Origin: Streptomyces sp. DH24
GTDB taxonomy: Bacteria; Actinomycetota; Actinomycetes; Streptomycetales; Streptomycetaceae
Length of the DNA: 64,000 nucleotides
Reading direction: 5' to 3'
Assembly (NCBI RefSeq): GCF_029813775.1
Contig: NZ_JARVKW010000025.1
Coordinates: 44,983 to 108,982, forward strand
In this document: piece after piece, positions 8,764 through 17,055 of the stretch
Position numbering within the stretch: position 1 is the first letter of the stretch
How the letters are laid out: the number at the start of each line of letters is the position of its first letter
The notes under the pieces: generated by a model
The model's input: the letters and a program-made list of their open reading frames with translations, nothing else
The model's database searches: none
What the model was told of the DNA's origin: nothing
Made by a program: the position numbers and the translations under genes

Positions 8764-8777
8764 TGGGAGCGCTCCCA
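8764..8777. promoter_or_regulatory. CebR operator upstream of the GH5 endoglucanase
   Basis: Perfect TGGGAGCGCTCCCA palindrome 36 bp before the TTG start. It is the third identical CebR box in the window. Confidence 0.92.
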
Positions 8778-9248
8778 AAGCCCATCGGCCCGAGACCGTA
8801 CACCGACGCGCCGACGCGCGATAGGCATTCGACGGCCGAACGATGCGACGGGTGTGGGTGATTGCCGCTCGCACGGACTCCGCCCGGCCGCAGAGGCACG
8901 CCGTCGAAGCGCCCCCGAAGCGCTCCGCGGAGAGCGGGTTCGGGGGCGGTGGGCCCGTGAACCGGGCCCGGAACCGAGGCGGTGGGCCGGCACTTCGCCG
9001 GGGTGCGGCGGCCACGACCCTGCGCAGGGTGTGGCAGAAGTGCTCGCACGGCGTACCGGCGCGACCGCCGGCGCCGTCGCCCCTCACGTCGAGGCCGTAG
9101 CGGTCGCCGCGGACCTGTTCGTCGCGGTGCCGAAGGCGAAGGGCCGGGCGGCTGAAGTGCGATCCACGTCACGAGCCTCGCGCCCCGTTCGCCGGAGACA
9201 ATTGGCAGGCACACGTATCCGCCCGGCCGACGAAACACGAGGCATCCC
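8778..9248. other. intergenic region between the endoglucanase and thioesterase genes
   Basis: No intact gene or RNA is seen. One plus frame around 9030-9160 has protein-like composition (VAEVLARRTGATAGAVAPHV) but no recognisable family, start or ribosome site. The divergent promoters of the flanking genes must lie here. Confidence 0.5.
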
Positions 9249-10058
9249 TTGAGCAGTTCCGCCCAGGCGCCCGACAGCTACTTCGAGCGCATCGACGAGC
9301 ACCGTTTCAAGCCCACCGTGCACGCGGGCGGGGCCTGGGACACCGACGAGATGCACTTCAGTCCGCTCGGCGGGCTCGTCGCGCACGCCGTCGACCGGCA
9401 TCGGGTCACCGTGGGGGCGGACGGCGGCCTGCTGCTCTCCCGGATCAGCTACGACATCCTGGGGCGGCTCGCCCTGGACGAGTGCGAGGTGCGGGTGGAG
9501 ACCGTGCGGCCGGGGCGCACCATCGAGCTGGTCGAGGCCGTCGTCTCCATCGCCGACCGGCCCGTGGTGCGGGCCCGGGCCTGGCTCCTCGCCGAGGTCG
9601 ACACCCGCGCGGTGGCCGGCGGCGGTGCCGAGCGGCTCACCCCGCCCGACGCGCTCGCGCCCTGGGACATGGCCGCGCTGTGGCCCGGCGGTTACATCGC
9701 CTCCATCGACGTCCGGCCGGTGACGCCGCCCGAGCCGGGACGCGCGACCACCTGGATCTCCAGCGCGCTGGATCTCGTCGCCGGTGAGGCCAGTGGTCCA
9801 CTCGCGCGCTACCTCGCGCTCGTGGACACCGCCAACGGCATCGCCGTACGGCAGCCGCCCACGGAGTGGATCTTCCCGAACGTGGATCTGACCGTCCATC
9901 TGCACCGGCAGCCCACCGGCCGCTGGACCGGCCTGGACACCAGCGTCACCTTCGGCCCCGCCGGACAAGGGCTCACCAGCACTGTGCTGCACGACGTCGA
10001 CGGCCCGGTGGGACACGCCCAGCAGTTGCTGACCGTACGGCCCCGGCCGGGCCGCTGA
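9249..10058 (+). CDS. acyl-CoA thioesterase family protein (double hotdog)
   Basis: A 269-residue cytosolic protein with the two-hotdog layout of TesB-like/4HBT thioesterases: an N-terminal half with HFSPLGGLVAHAVDRH and a C-terminal half ending DLTVHLHRQPTGRWTGLD, then TSVTFGPAGQGLTSTVLHD. The second half carries the usual D/T/Q-type active-site region of TesB relatives, so thioester hydrolysis of an acyl-CoA is likely; the substrate is unknown. The TTG at 9249 has GAGG six bases upstream. It reads alone, with 98 bp to the next gene. Confidence 0.8.
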   Translation: MSSSAQAPDSYFERIDEHRFKPTVHAGGAWDTDEMHFSPLGGLVAHAVDRHRVTVGADGGLLLSRISYDILGRLALDECEVRVETVRPGRTIELVEAVVSIADRPVVRARAWLLAEVDTRAVAGGGAERLTPPDALAPWDMAALWPGGYIASIDVRPVTPPEPGRATTWISSALDLVAGEASGPLARYLALVDTANGIAVRQPPTEWIFPNVDLTVHLHRQPTGRWTGLDTSVTFGPAGQGLTSTVLHDVDGPVGHAQQLLTVRPRPGR

Positions 10059-10156
10059 CCGTGCGGGCGATCCCTCGGGCGGGGCGGGCGCGGTCTGGGA
10101 GAATGGCGGGCCGAGCACCGGCGGAAGGTGCTGGTCACGCAGGAGAAGAGCGCACC

Positions 10157-10996
10157 GTGTCCCGACCCCCGGCCGAACCCGCGCCCGAGCATCGCCGGCC
10201 CCGCGACGATCTCCGGGCCGACTGCGGGAGCTGCTTCGGGCTGTGCTGTGTCGCGCTGCCCTTCGCGCGGTCCGCCGACTTCGCCGTCGACAAGGCGGCG
10301 GGCACGCCGTGCGCGAACCTCCGGACGGACTTCCGCTGCGGCATCCACGCGCGGCTGCGCGACAAGGGCTTCTCCGGCTGCACGGTCTTCGACTGCTTCG
10401 GCGCGGGCCAGAAGGTCTCCCAGGTCACCTTCGGCGGCACGGACTGGCGGCGGGCACCGGAGAGCGCCGGCGCCATGTTCGAGGTGTTTCCCGTCATGCG
10501 GCAGCTCCACGAGCTGCTGTTCTACGTCACCGAGGCCCTCGGTCTCGCCCCCGCCCGCCCGGTGCACGAGGAACTGCGGCGGGCGCGGCAGCACCTCGAC
10601 GCCCTCACCCGGGGCAGCGCCGAGGCGGTCGTCGCCCTGGACACGAACGCACTGCGGGGCGAGGTGAACGAGCTGCTGCTGCGGGCCAGTGAGCTGGTGC
10701 GCGCCCAGGTGCCCGGCCGCCGCAGGAATCACCGCGGCGCCGATCTGATGGGCGCCCGCCTCGCCGGCGCCGATCTGCGGGGCGCGAGCCTGCGCGGTGC
10801 CCTCCTCGTCGCCGCCGATCTGAAGAGGGCCGACCTGCGGACGGCGGACCTCATCGGTGCCGACCTCCGGGACGCCGACCTGCGCGGGGCCGACCTCACC
10901 GGCGGCATCTTCCTCACTCAGGCCCAGCTCAACGCGGCGCGCGGCGACGCGGCCACCAGGCTGCCGACGGGACTCGACCGCCCCGCCCACTGGTGA
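10157..10996 (+). CDS. pentapeptide-repeat protein with cysteine-rich N-terminal domain
   Basis: A 279-residue cytosolic protein with three parts. Residues about 20-90 are rich in Cys and His (DCGSCFGLCCVALPF, PCANLRTDFRCGIHARL, GCTVFDCFG), resembling a YkgJ-type metal-binding cluster. The middle (about 95-190) is helical. The C-terminal part (about 196-260) is a pentapeptide-repeat beta-helix (ADLMGARLAGADLRGASLRG and so on). The GTG at 10157 is chosen with AGGAG about 11 bases upstream; longer in-frame starts exist. Pentapeptide proteins can mimic DNA or act as scaffolds, and the Fe/Zn-like cluster may make this one redox-sensitive, but no function is established. Confidence 0.78.
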   Translation: MSRPPAEPAPEHRRPRDDLRADCGSCFGLCCVALPFARSADFAVDKAAGTPCANLRTDFRCGIHARLRDKGFSGCTVFDCFGAGQKVSQVTFGGTDWRRAPESAGAMFEVFPVMRQLHELLFYVTEALGLAPARPVHEELRRARQHLDALTRGSAEAVVALDTNALRGEVNELLLRASELVRAQVPGRRRNHRGADLMGARLAGADLRGASLRGALLVAADLKRADLRTADLIGADLRDADLRGADLTGGIFLTQAQLNAARGDAATRLPTGLDRPAHW

Positions 10997-11156
10997 CCGC
11001 GGCACCGCGACCGCCTGTCCGGGGCGCCGAACCGGGCTGCCGTCACCGCCACTTGGCCCGTCCGGACACCGAACCGGCTCTCACTCTCGGCCAGTTGGCC
11101 CGTGCGCACGTCGCACGGGACGTCCGGCTCCGTCACTCACCCGTCCGGGGCCCCGA

Positions 11157-13112
11157 CTAGGCCGCCGGTTCCGCGACTTCCTCGGCTTCCACGGCTTCCA
11201 CGGCTCCCGCTGCTTCCCCGACTTCCGCGGCCTCCACGGCTCCCCCCGGCGTCCGGCTCGCGAACTGCGTGCGGTGCAGTTCCGCGTAGCGGCCCCCGGC
11301 CGCCAACAGCTCGTCGTGCGTGCCGCGTTCCACGATCCGGCCCGCCTCGACCACCAGGATCTGGTCGGCCGCGCGGACGGTGGACAGCCGGTGCGCGATG
11401 ACGACGGCCGTCCTGCCCTCCAGGGCCTCGGCGAGCGCCTCCTGCACGGCCGCCTCCGAGGTGTTGTCCAGGTGGGCGGTGGCCTCGTCCAGGATGACGA
11501 CGCGCTGGCGGGCCAGCAGCAGGCGGGCGATGGTCATGCGCTGGCGTTCGCCGCCGGACAGCCGGTAGCCGCGTTCGCCGACCACCGTGTCGAGGCCGTC
11601 GGGCAGGGACCGTACGAGGTCGTCGAGGCGGGCGCGGCGCAGCGCGTCCCACAGGTCGTCGTCGGTCGCGGCGGGCCGGGCCAGCAGGAGGTTCGCGCGG
11701 ACCGTGTCGTGGAAGAGGTGGCCGTCCTGCGTGACCATGCCCATCGTGTCGCGCAGGGACGCCGCGGTCAGGTCACGGACGTCGACGCCGCCGACGCGCA
11801 CCGCGCCCGCGTCCACGTCGTACAGGCGCGGCAGGAGTTGGGCGATGGTGGATTTCCCGGCGCCGGAGGAGCCGACGAGCGCGACCGTCCGGCCGGGTTC
11901 GGCGCGGAAGGAGACGCCGCGCAGCACCTCGTCGCCGCCCCTGGTGTCGAGGGAGGCGACCTCCTCCAGGGATGCCAGGGAGACCTTGTCGGCGGACGGG
12001 TAGCCGAAGCGGACGTCCTCGAACTCGACGGCGACCGGGCCCTCGGGTACCTCGCGGGCGTCCGGGCGCTCGGTGATGAGCGGCTTCAGGTCGAGCACCT
12101 CGAAGACCCGCTCGAAGCTGACCAGGGCGCTCATCACCTCGACGCGCGCCCCGGCGAGCGCGGTCAGCGGCGCGTACAGGCGGGTCAGCAGCAGCGCCAG
12201 CGACACGACCGCGCCGGGTTCCAGGGCGCCGCGCAGGGCGAAGAAGCCGCCGAGGCCGTAGACGAGCGCGAGGGCCAGGGCCGAGACGAGGGTGAGGGCG
12301 GTGATGAAGGCGGACTGGGCGGTCGCGGTGCGCACGCCGATGTCCCGGACCCGCCGGGCGCGCTCCGCGAACTCCGCCGACTCCTCCTCCGGGCGGCCGA
12401 ACAGCTTCACGAGGGTGGCGCCGGGCGCGGAGAACCGCTCGGTCATGCGGGTGCCCATCGCCGCGTTCAGCGTCGCCGCCTCGCGCTGCATGACGGCCAT
12501 GCGGCGGCCCATGCGCCGGGCCGGGATCACGAACACCGGCAGCAGCGCCAACGCGAGCAGGGTGATCTGCCAGGACAGCGTGAGCATCACGGCGAGCGTC
12601 AGCAGCAGTGTGACCAGGTTGCTGACCACTCCGGACAGGGTGTTGCTGAACGCGCGCTGCGCGCCGATGACGTCGTTGTTGAGACGGGACACGAGCGCGC
12701 CCGTACGGGTACGGGTGAAGAACGCGACCGGCATGCGCTGCACATGATCGAACACGGCCGTCCGCAGATCGAGGATGAGTCCCTCCCCCAGCGTCGCCGA
12801 GAGCCGCCGGGAGAGGATTCCGAGCGCCGCCTCGGCGACGGCGATGACCGCGATCAGCAGCGCCAGGCGTACGACGGTGGTCTCGGTGCCGTCCGACACG
12901 ATCGCGTTGACGACGCTGCCGGCCAGGACGGGCGTGGCCACAGCGAGCAGCGCCGTCGCCACCCCGAGCAGCACGAACAGGGCGATGCGGCGGCGGTGCG
13001 GGCGGGCGAAGGCGCCGATGCGGCGCAGCGTCGCGCGTCCCGGGGGGCGGGGGTCCTGCTGGGCGTTCAGGACGCTGTGCAGCTGTGTCCAGGCTGTGAT
13101 CTCCATGCTCAT
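11157..13112 (-). CDS. ABC exporter, fused membrane and ATPase domains (SoxR-type promoter)
   Basis: A 651-residue type-I ABC exporter half-transporter. Six transmembrane helices lie in about residues 38-320 and the nucleotide-binding domain in about 370-610, with Walker A GSSGAGKST, signature LSGGERQR, Walker B VVILDEATA and H-loop VIAHRLS. It has an unusual Ala/Glu/Val-rich tail (EAAEVGEAAGAVEAVEAEEV). Transporters of this class expel small lipophilic or redox-active molecules. The promoter has a perfect SoxR box between -35 and -10, and the ATG at 13112 falls where transcription should begin, so the mRNA is probably leaderless. It resembles the S. coelicolor SoxR target SCO7008 in architecture and control (from memory). 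Confidence 0.92.
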   Translation of the reverse strand: MSMEITAWTQLHSVLNAQQDPRPPGRATLRRIGAFARPHRRRIALFVLLGVATALLAVATPVLAGSVVNAIVSDGTETTVVRLALLIAVIAVAEAALGILSRRLSATLGEGLILDLRTAVFDHVQRMPVAFFTRTRTGALVSRLNNDVIGAQRAFSNTLSGVVSNLVTLLLTLAVMLTLSWQITLLALALLPVFVIPARRMGRRMAVMQREAATLNAAMGTRMTERFSAPGATLVKLFGRPEEESAEFAERARRVRDIGVRTATAQSAFITALTLVSALALALVYGLGGFFALRGALEPGAVVSLALLLTRLYAPLTALAGARVEVMSALVSFERVFEVLDLKPLITERPDAREVPEGPVAVEFEDVRFGYPSADKVSLASLEEVASLDTRGGDEVLRGVSFRAEPGRTVALVGSSGAGKSTIAQLLPRLYDVDAGAVRVGGVDVRDLTAASLRDTMGMVTQDGHLFHDTVRANLLLARPAATDDDLWDALRRARLDDLVRSLPDGLDTVVGERGYRLSGGERQRMTIARLLLARQRVVILDEATAHLDNTSEAAVQEALAEALEGRTAVVIAHRLSTVRAADQILVVEAGRIVERGTHDELLAAGGRYAELHRTQFASRTPGGAVEAAEVGEAAGAVEAVEAEEVAEPAA

Positions 13113-13119
13113 GAGGACG

Positions 13120-13150
13120 AACGTAGGACCTCAAGCTTCCTTGAGGTCAA
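13120..13150 (-). promoter_or_regulatory. SoxR-type promoter and operator of the ABC exporter
   Basis: On the minus strand TTGACC (13150-13145) and TACGTT (13125-13120) are separated by 19 bp, the long spacer typical of MerR-family promoters. The spacer contains the perfect inverted repeat ACCTCAAG-4-CTTGAGGT (13128-13147), which matches the SoxR box CCTCAAG-N4-CTTGAGG. No soxR gene is in the window. Confidence 0.88.
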
Positions 13151-13289
13151 GCCGCCGTCGGAGCCCGCGCCGGTCGCCCCGCCCACGCGGTCCCCGCTGC
13201 CGCCGCCTCCTGATCCGCTGCCCGTCCGTAAGGCGCCGTCCCCGCGTCCGAAACCCGGTGTTGGCGCGGGAGGGACAGGCTGTCCGGAC

Positions 13290-14264
13290 GTGACAGCAGT
13301 ACCGGTTTCCGAGCGCCCCGCGGGGCCGCGCTCCCGTCGCGTCCCGGTCCGGCAGATCCTGTGCCTGCTTCCGCTGCTGCTCGTCGTCGTGGTCGCGGTG
13401 CGGCACCGGTCCGTGCTGGCCGAGGGTGTCGCGGGGCTGGGCAGCGCCGAGTGGCCCTGGCTGCTGGCCGCGGTCGGCGCGACCTGCCTGACGTGGGTGG
13501 CCGCGGCCCTGACCCGGCAGGGCGCCGTGGTCGATCCGCTGCCCAAACGGCGGCTGCTGGCCACGCAGTTCGCGGCGGGCGCCGCCAACCACCTGTTGCC
13601 CACGGGGCTGGGCGCGAGCGCGGTCAATCTGCGGTTCATGACGGTGTGCGGGCTGTCCCTCGGCCGGTCCTCGGCCGCCCTCGCCCTCTACGTGCTGGCC
13701 GAGAGCGTCGGCCGGCTGGCCCTGCTGGGCGCCCTGCTGCTCGCCTTCCCGGACGCGCTGCGGCTCGGCGGGCTGCTGCCGGACGGCTCCGCGGGTCTCC
13801 TGCCGGCCGTCGTCGTGGCGGTGCCGGCCGTGGCCGCGGTGGCGCTCGCGTCCGTACGGCGGCTGCGTGCGGCCGCGCTGTCCTTCCTGCGGACGGCGCT
13901 CGCCGAGGCACGGTCGGTCCATCTGCGTCCGGCGCGGGCGCTCGCGCTGTGGGGCGGCTCGTTCGCCTTCCCCGCGTTGCAGGCCGCCGGGCTGGTGGCG
14001 GTGGGGCGGGCGCTGGGGCTGCCGGTGCCGGTGTGGCACGTGGCGCTGGCGTATCTGGCGGCGACCGTCGCCGTGGCGCTGGTGCCGACGCCGGGCGGGC
14101 TCGGCTCGGTGGAGGCGGCGCTGGTGGTGGCCCTGCTCGCGGCGGGCGGCCCGGCGGCCGTGACCACGGCGGTCGTCCTCACCTACCGGATCATCACCCT
14201 GTGGCTGCCGCTGGTGCCGGGGGCCTTGACGCTGGGCGCGCTGGTGCGGTGGAAGGTCATCTGA
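13290..14264 (+). CDS. lysylphosphatidylglycerol synthase-like integral membrane protein (UPF0104)
   Basis: A 324-residue polytopic membrane protein with about eight hydrophobic segments (for example ILCLLPLLLVVVVAV, GLLPAVVVAVPAVAAVALAS). It has the C-terminal signature of the LPG-synthase transmembrane family: LVPTPGGLGSVEAALV followed by LTYRIITLWLPLVPGAL. Members are lipid flippase-like or unknown-function proteins, and this one lacks the cytosolic aminoacyl-transferase domain of MprF. The GTG start at 13290 is the first good candidate after GGGAGG; a longer upstream reading overlaps the SoxR promoter and is rejected. The gene converges with the oxidoreductase that ends at 14301. Confidence 0.82.
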   Translation: MTAVPVSERPAGPRSRRVPVRQILCLLPLLLVVVVAVRHRSVLAEGVAGLGSAEWPWLLAAVGATCLTWVAAALTRQGAVVDPLPKRRLLATQFAAGAANHLLPTGLGASAVNLRFMTVCGLSLGRSSAALALYVLAESVGRLALLGALLLAFPDALRLGGLLPDGSAGLLPAVVVAVPAVAAVALASVRRLRAAALSFLRTALAEARSVHLRPARALALWGGSFAFPALQAAGLVAVGRALGLPVPVWHVALAYLAATVAVALVPTPGGLGSVEAALVVALLAAGGPAAVTTAVVLTYRIITLWLPLVPGALTLGALVRWKVI

Positions 14265-14300
14265 CGGCCCTCGCGCGGCGCCCCGTGCGCGGCGACGGGG

Positions 14301-15521
14301 TCAGCCGACCCTGACTTGTACCGGCCCTCCGCCGGGGTCGACGCGGTGCGTCCAGCGTGCCGTCAGGCGCAGAGCGCGGTTCGGGAGCGCCGGGCCGAGG
14401 CGGGTCTCGTGCAGCGGTCGGCCGTCCTGAGTGACCGTCAGCGCCACCCGGGGAAGGGGAACGGACGTCCGCAGGACGTACGGGTGGCGGTCGCCCGGCG
14501 TCACGCGGTTCGGGGCGATCCAGCGCAGCGGCGGGTCGGCGAGGAGCGGGACTCCCGCCGGCCACTCGGCCCGTGCCAGCCAGGCCCCGACGGCGCGGGC
14601 CACGTGCGCCCCCTCGCGGGCCGCCGTGCCCGCCCGCTCCACGGCGTGCAGCACGTTGCCGGCGGCGAACACGCCCGGCCGTTCGGTGCGCAGGGCGCCG
14701 TCGACGGCGGGGCCGCGGGTGCCCGGGTCGAGGGCGAGTCCGCCGCGCCGGGCGAGTTCGTGGTCGGGCACGAAGTCCCCGGTGAACACGACGGTGTCGC
14801 AGCGCAGGGTGGCGGTGCGGCCGTCCCGGTGGCGGATCCGCACGCCCGACAGGCGCCCGTGGCCGACCAGTTCGGTGACCGTCGTGCCGGTGAGCAGCGG
14901 AACGCCCCGGCGCAGTCGGGCGTCGAGGGCGCGGGCCGGTGCCGTCTGGGCGCGCGGCAGTTCCGTGACCATGGCGACGACGTCGGTCCCGGCGGCCCGT
15001 ACGGTGCCGGCGGCGGCGTACGACACGTCCTCGGCGCCGACGATGACCGCGCGCGTGCCGATCCGCTGCCCGTGGAGGTGGACGGCCTGCTGGAGCTCAC
15101 CGGTGGTGAGGACGCCGGCGGGCCGGGTGCCGGGGACCAGGCGGGCGGCGCGGGGGCGTTCGCGGGCGCCGGTGGCCAGCACGACCGCGCGGGCGGTGAT
15201 CGTCTCCGCGCCCTCGGGCCCGACGGTGTCGAGCGTCAGCGGGCCCGCCCAGTCGAGGGCGGTCACCCCGGTCCGTACGGCCGCGCCGGACCGCAGTGCC
15301 GCCTCGGTGAGCCGGCGCGCGTACTCGGGGCCGGTCAGCGGGTGCGGCCAGGGCCCGAAGCCGCCGTGGGCGCAGTGCCGCGGTACTCCCCCGGCCCGCT
15401 GCTCCCGGTCGAGCACCTCGATGCGCCGGCCCGTACCGGCGGCGGCCAGCACCGCGGCGGCGGCGAGCCCGGCGGGCCCCGCCCCGACGACCAGCACGTC
15501 GACCCGGCGTTCCCCGGTCAT
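14301..15521 (-). CDS. FAD/NAD(P)-dependent oxidoreductase, GlpB-like third gene of a glycerol-3-phosphate operon
   Basis: A 406-residue flavoprotein with an N-terminal FAD motif (VLVVGAGPAGLAAAAVLAAA), a second NAD motif region (AVIVGAEDVSYAAAGTVRA) and the ATGARERPRAARLVPGTRP segment of pyridine-nucleotide-disulfide oxidoreductases. The C-terminus adds a small beta-rich piece (LRLTARWTHRVDPGGG). It is the third gene after a FGGY kinase and a GlpA-like dehydrogenase, 130 bp downstream. Comparable bacterial operons pair a GlpA-like protein with such an oxidoreductase, often with a DUF1667 protein; none is present here. Start at 15521 is chosen for the tight FAD motif position. Confidence 0.78.
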   Translation of the reverse strand: MTGERRVDVLVVGAGPAGLAAAAVLAAAGTGRRIEVLDREQRAGGVPRHCAHGGFGPWPHPLTGPEYARRLTEAALRSGAAVRTGVTALDWAGPLTLDTVGPEGAETITARAVVLATGARERPRAARLVPGTRPAGVLTTGELQQAVHLHGQRIGTRAVIVGAEDVSYAAAGTVRAAGTDVVAMVTELPRAQTAPARALDARLRRGVPLLTGTTVTELVGHGRLSGVRIRHRDGRTATLRCDTVVFTGDFVPDHELARRGGLALDPGTRGPAVDGALRTERPGVFAAGNVLHAVERAGTAAREGAHVARAVGAWLARAEWPAGVPLLADPPLRWIAPNRVTPGDRHPYVLRTSVPLPRVALTVTQDGRPLHETRLGPALPNRALRLTARWTHRVDPGGGPVQVRVG

Positions 15522-15651
15522 GACCTCGCCCCCTTCAGCGGTGCCCGCCGCGCGGACCGGTGCGACCGGGTCCCGCGGCACCCTCGGCCCGCGCCGGTCC
15601 GGCGCGTCCCGGTCTCAGCCGCGCCTTCCTCGTCGGTCCGCCCTGTTCCGG

Positions 15652-17055
15652 TCACCGCTCCGCCTCCTCCAGCAGTGCCCGTACGGTCGCGCCGCAGTAG
15701 AAGCCCTGGCAGCGGCCCGCACAGGCGCGGGTGCGGCGGCGCAGGCCGTCCGGGGTGCGGGGCGGGATCGTACTGGCGAGGGCGTCGCGGATCTCGCCCC
15801 GGGAGAGGCGCTCGCAGTGGCAGACGAGACGGCCGTACTCCGGGTCGGCGGCGACGAGTTCGGGCCGCTGGTGCGGGCGCGGGAAGGCCTCGCCGAGGTT
15901 CGGCATGGGCACCGGTTCCAGGGGGCGCTCGGCGCCGGGTTCCAGACCCGCGTCCGTGAGCAGGCCCATGACGTGCTCGGCGATGGCGAGGGACGCCGTC
16001 AGGCCGGTGGAGCGGATGCCGCCGACGGTGACGTACGCCTGCCCGGGGTGGGCGCGGACGCGGTAGTCGTCGTGCTCGGTGGCGGCGCGCAGCCCGGCGT
16101 AGACGGCGGTGACCTCCTCGTCGAGCAGTGCGGGCAGGATGCGGCGGCCCTTGTCGCGCAGCGCGGCCAGGCCCTCTGCGGTCGAGGCGGTGGCGGACTT
16201 GTCGTCCAGGTCCTCGGCGGTGGGTCCGAGCAGGACGTTGCCGTACACGGTGGGCGCGACCAGGACGCCCTTGCCGAGGGCGGTGGGCACGGGCAGCAGG
16301 ATGTGCCCGACGAGGGAACGGGCGAACTTGTCGAAGACGATGAGCTGGCCGCGCCGCGGCGTGACCGTGAAGTCGTCGTGGCCGAGCCGCCGGTCGAGCG
16401 TGTCGGCGTGCAGCCCGGCCGCGTTGACCAGCAGGCGGGCCCGCAGCGCGCCCCGGCCGGTGCCGAGGACGTGCAGTCCGTCCCGCCGGCCGACGTCCGT
16501 CACCGGCGAGTTGAGGTGCAGGTCGACGCCGTGCCGGACCGCCTGCGTGGCGTACGCGAGTGTCGTCGTCCAGGGGCAGACGATGCTTTCGCCGGGCACG
16601 TGCAGGGCGCCGAGCGCGCCGGGGCCGAGGTGGGGTTCGCGGGTGTACAGCTCGTCGGGGCCGATGATGCGGCTCGCCCGGTACTCGTTGGCCTCGGCCT
16701 TCTCGGCGAGGCGGGGCAGCGCCGCGAGCTGCTCCTCGTCCCAGGCGACGAGGAGGGCGCCGACCGGTTCGACGGGGATGCCGGACTCGGCGGCGTACGC
16801 GGTGAGCAGGCGGGCGCCCTCGCGCACCAGCCGGGCCTCCAGGGAGCCGGGGACGGCGTCGAAACCGGTGTGCAGGATCGCCGTGTTGGCCTTCGAGGTG
16901 CCGTCGCCGACGTCGTCGCGGGCTTCCACGAGGGCCACGCGCAGGCCGGGGTGCCGGGCGAGCCGGCGGGCGATCGCGCAGCCGACGACGCCGGCGCCGA
17001 CGACGGCCACGTCGTACGGCTCGGCGGGCAGGGGTCCCTCGGCCGTGACCGTCAT
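15652..17055 (-). CDS. GlpA-like FAD-dependent glycerol-3-phosphate dehydrogenase with [2Fe-2S] BFD domain
   Basis: A 467-residue protein. The FAD-binding DAO domain fills residues about 10-370 (DVAVVGAGVVGCAIARRLA, DGTSKANTAILHTGFDA, GGIRSTGLTASLAIAEHV). The C-terminal BFD-like [2Fe-2S] domain is marked by CHCERLSRGEI and RRTRACAGRCQGFYC, which supply the four ligand cysteines. This architecture is shared by anaerobic-type GlpA and related G3P or polyol-phosphate oxidases. The ATG at 17055 overlaps the kinase stop codon by 4 bp (ATGA), so it is translationally coupled to it. Oxidation of sn-glycerol 3-phosphate to dihydroxyacetone phosphate is the best guess. Confidence 0.85.
   Translation of the reverse strand: MTVTAEGPLPAEPYDVAVVGAGVVGCAIARRLARHPGLRVALVEARDDVGDGTSKANTAILHTGFDAVPGSLEARLVREGARLLTAYAAESGIPVEPVGALLVAWDEEQLAALPRLAEKAEANEYRASRIIGPDELYTREPHLGPGALGALHVPGESIVCPWTTTLAYATQAVRHGVDLHLNSPVTDVGRRDGLHVLGTGRGALRARLLVNAAGLHADTLDRRLGHDDFTVTPRRGQLIVFDKFARSLVGHILLPVPTALGKGVLVAPTVYGNVLLGPTAEDLDDKSATASTAEGLAALRDKGRRILPALLDEEVTAVYAGLRAATEHDDYRVRAHPGQAYVTVGGIRSTGLTASLAIAEHVMGLLTDAGLEPGAERPLEPVPMPNLGEAFPRPHQRPELVAADPEYGRLVCHCERLSRGEIRDALASTIPPRTPDGLRRRTRACAGRCQGFYCGATVRALLEEAER

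Noticed and set aside
9084..10118. Minus-strand frame opposite the thioesterase gene
   Set aside because: Low-complexity Gly/Arg/His reading with no start signal; the plus-strand thioesterase has conserved hotdog motifs.
13131..14039. Minus-strand frame overlapping the LPG-synthase-like gene
   Set aside because: Basic low-complexity shadow; the plus strand encodes a clear polytopic membrane protein.
14301..15521. Assigning the oxidoreductase to the sarcosine oxidase system
   Set aside because: It is in a separate operon with a kinase and GlpA-like gene; the soxA fragment at 4171-5943 is unrelated in position.
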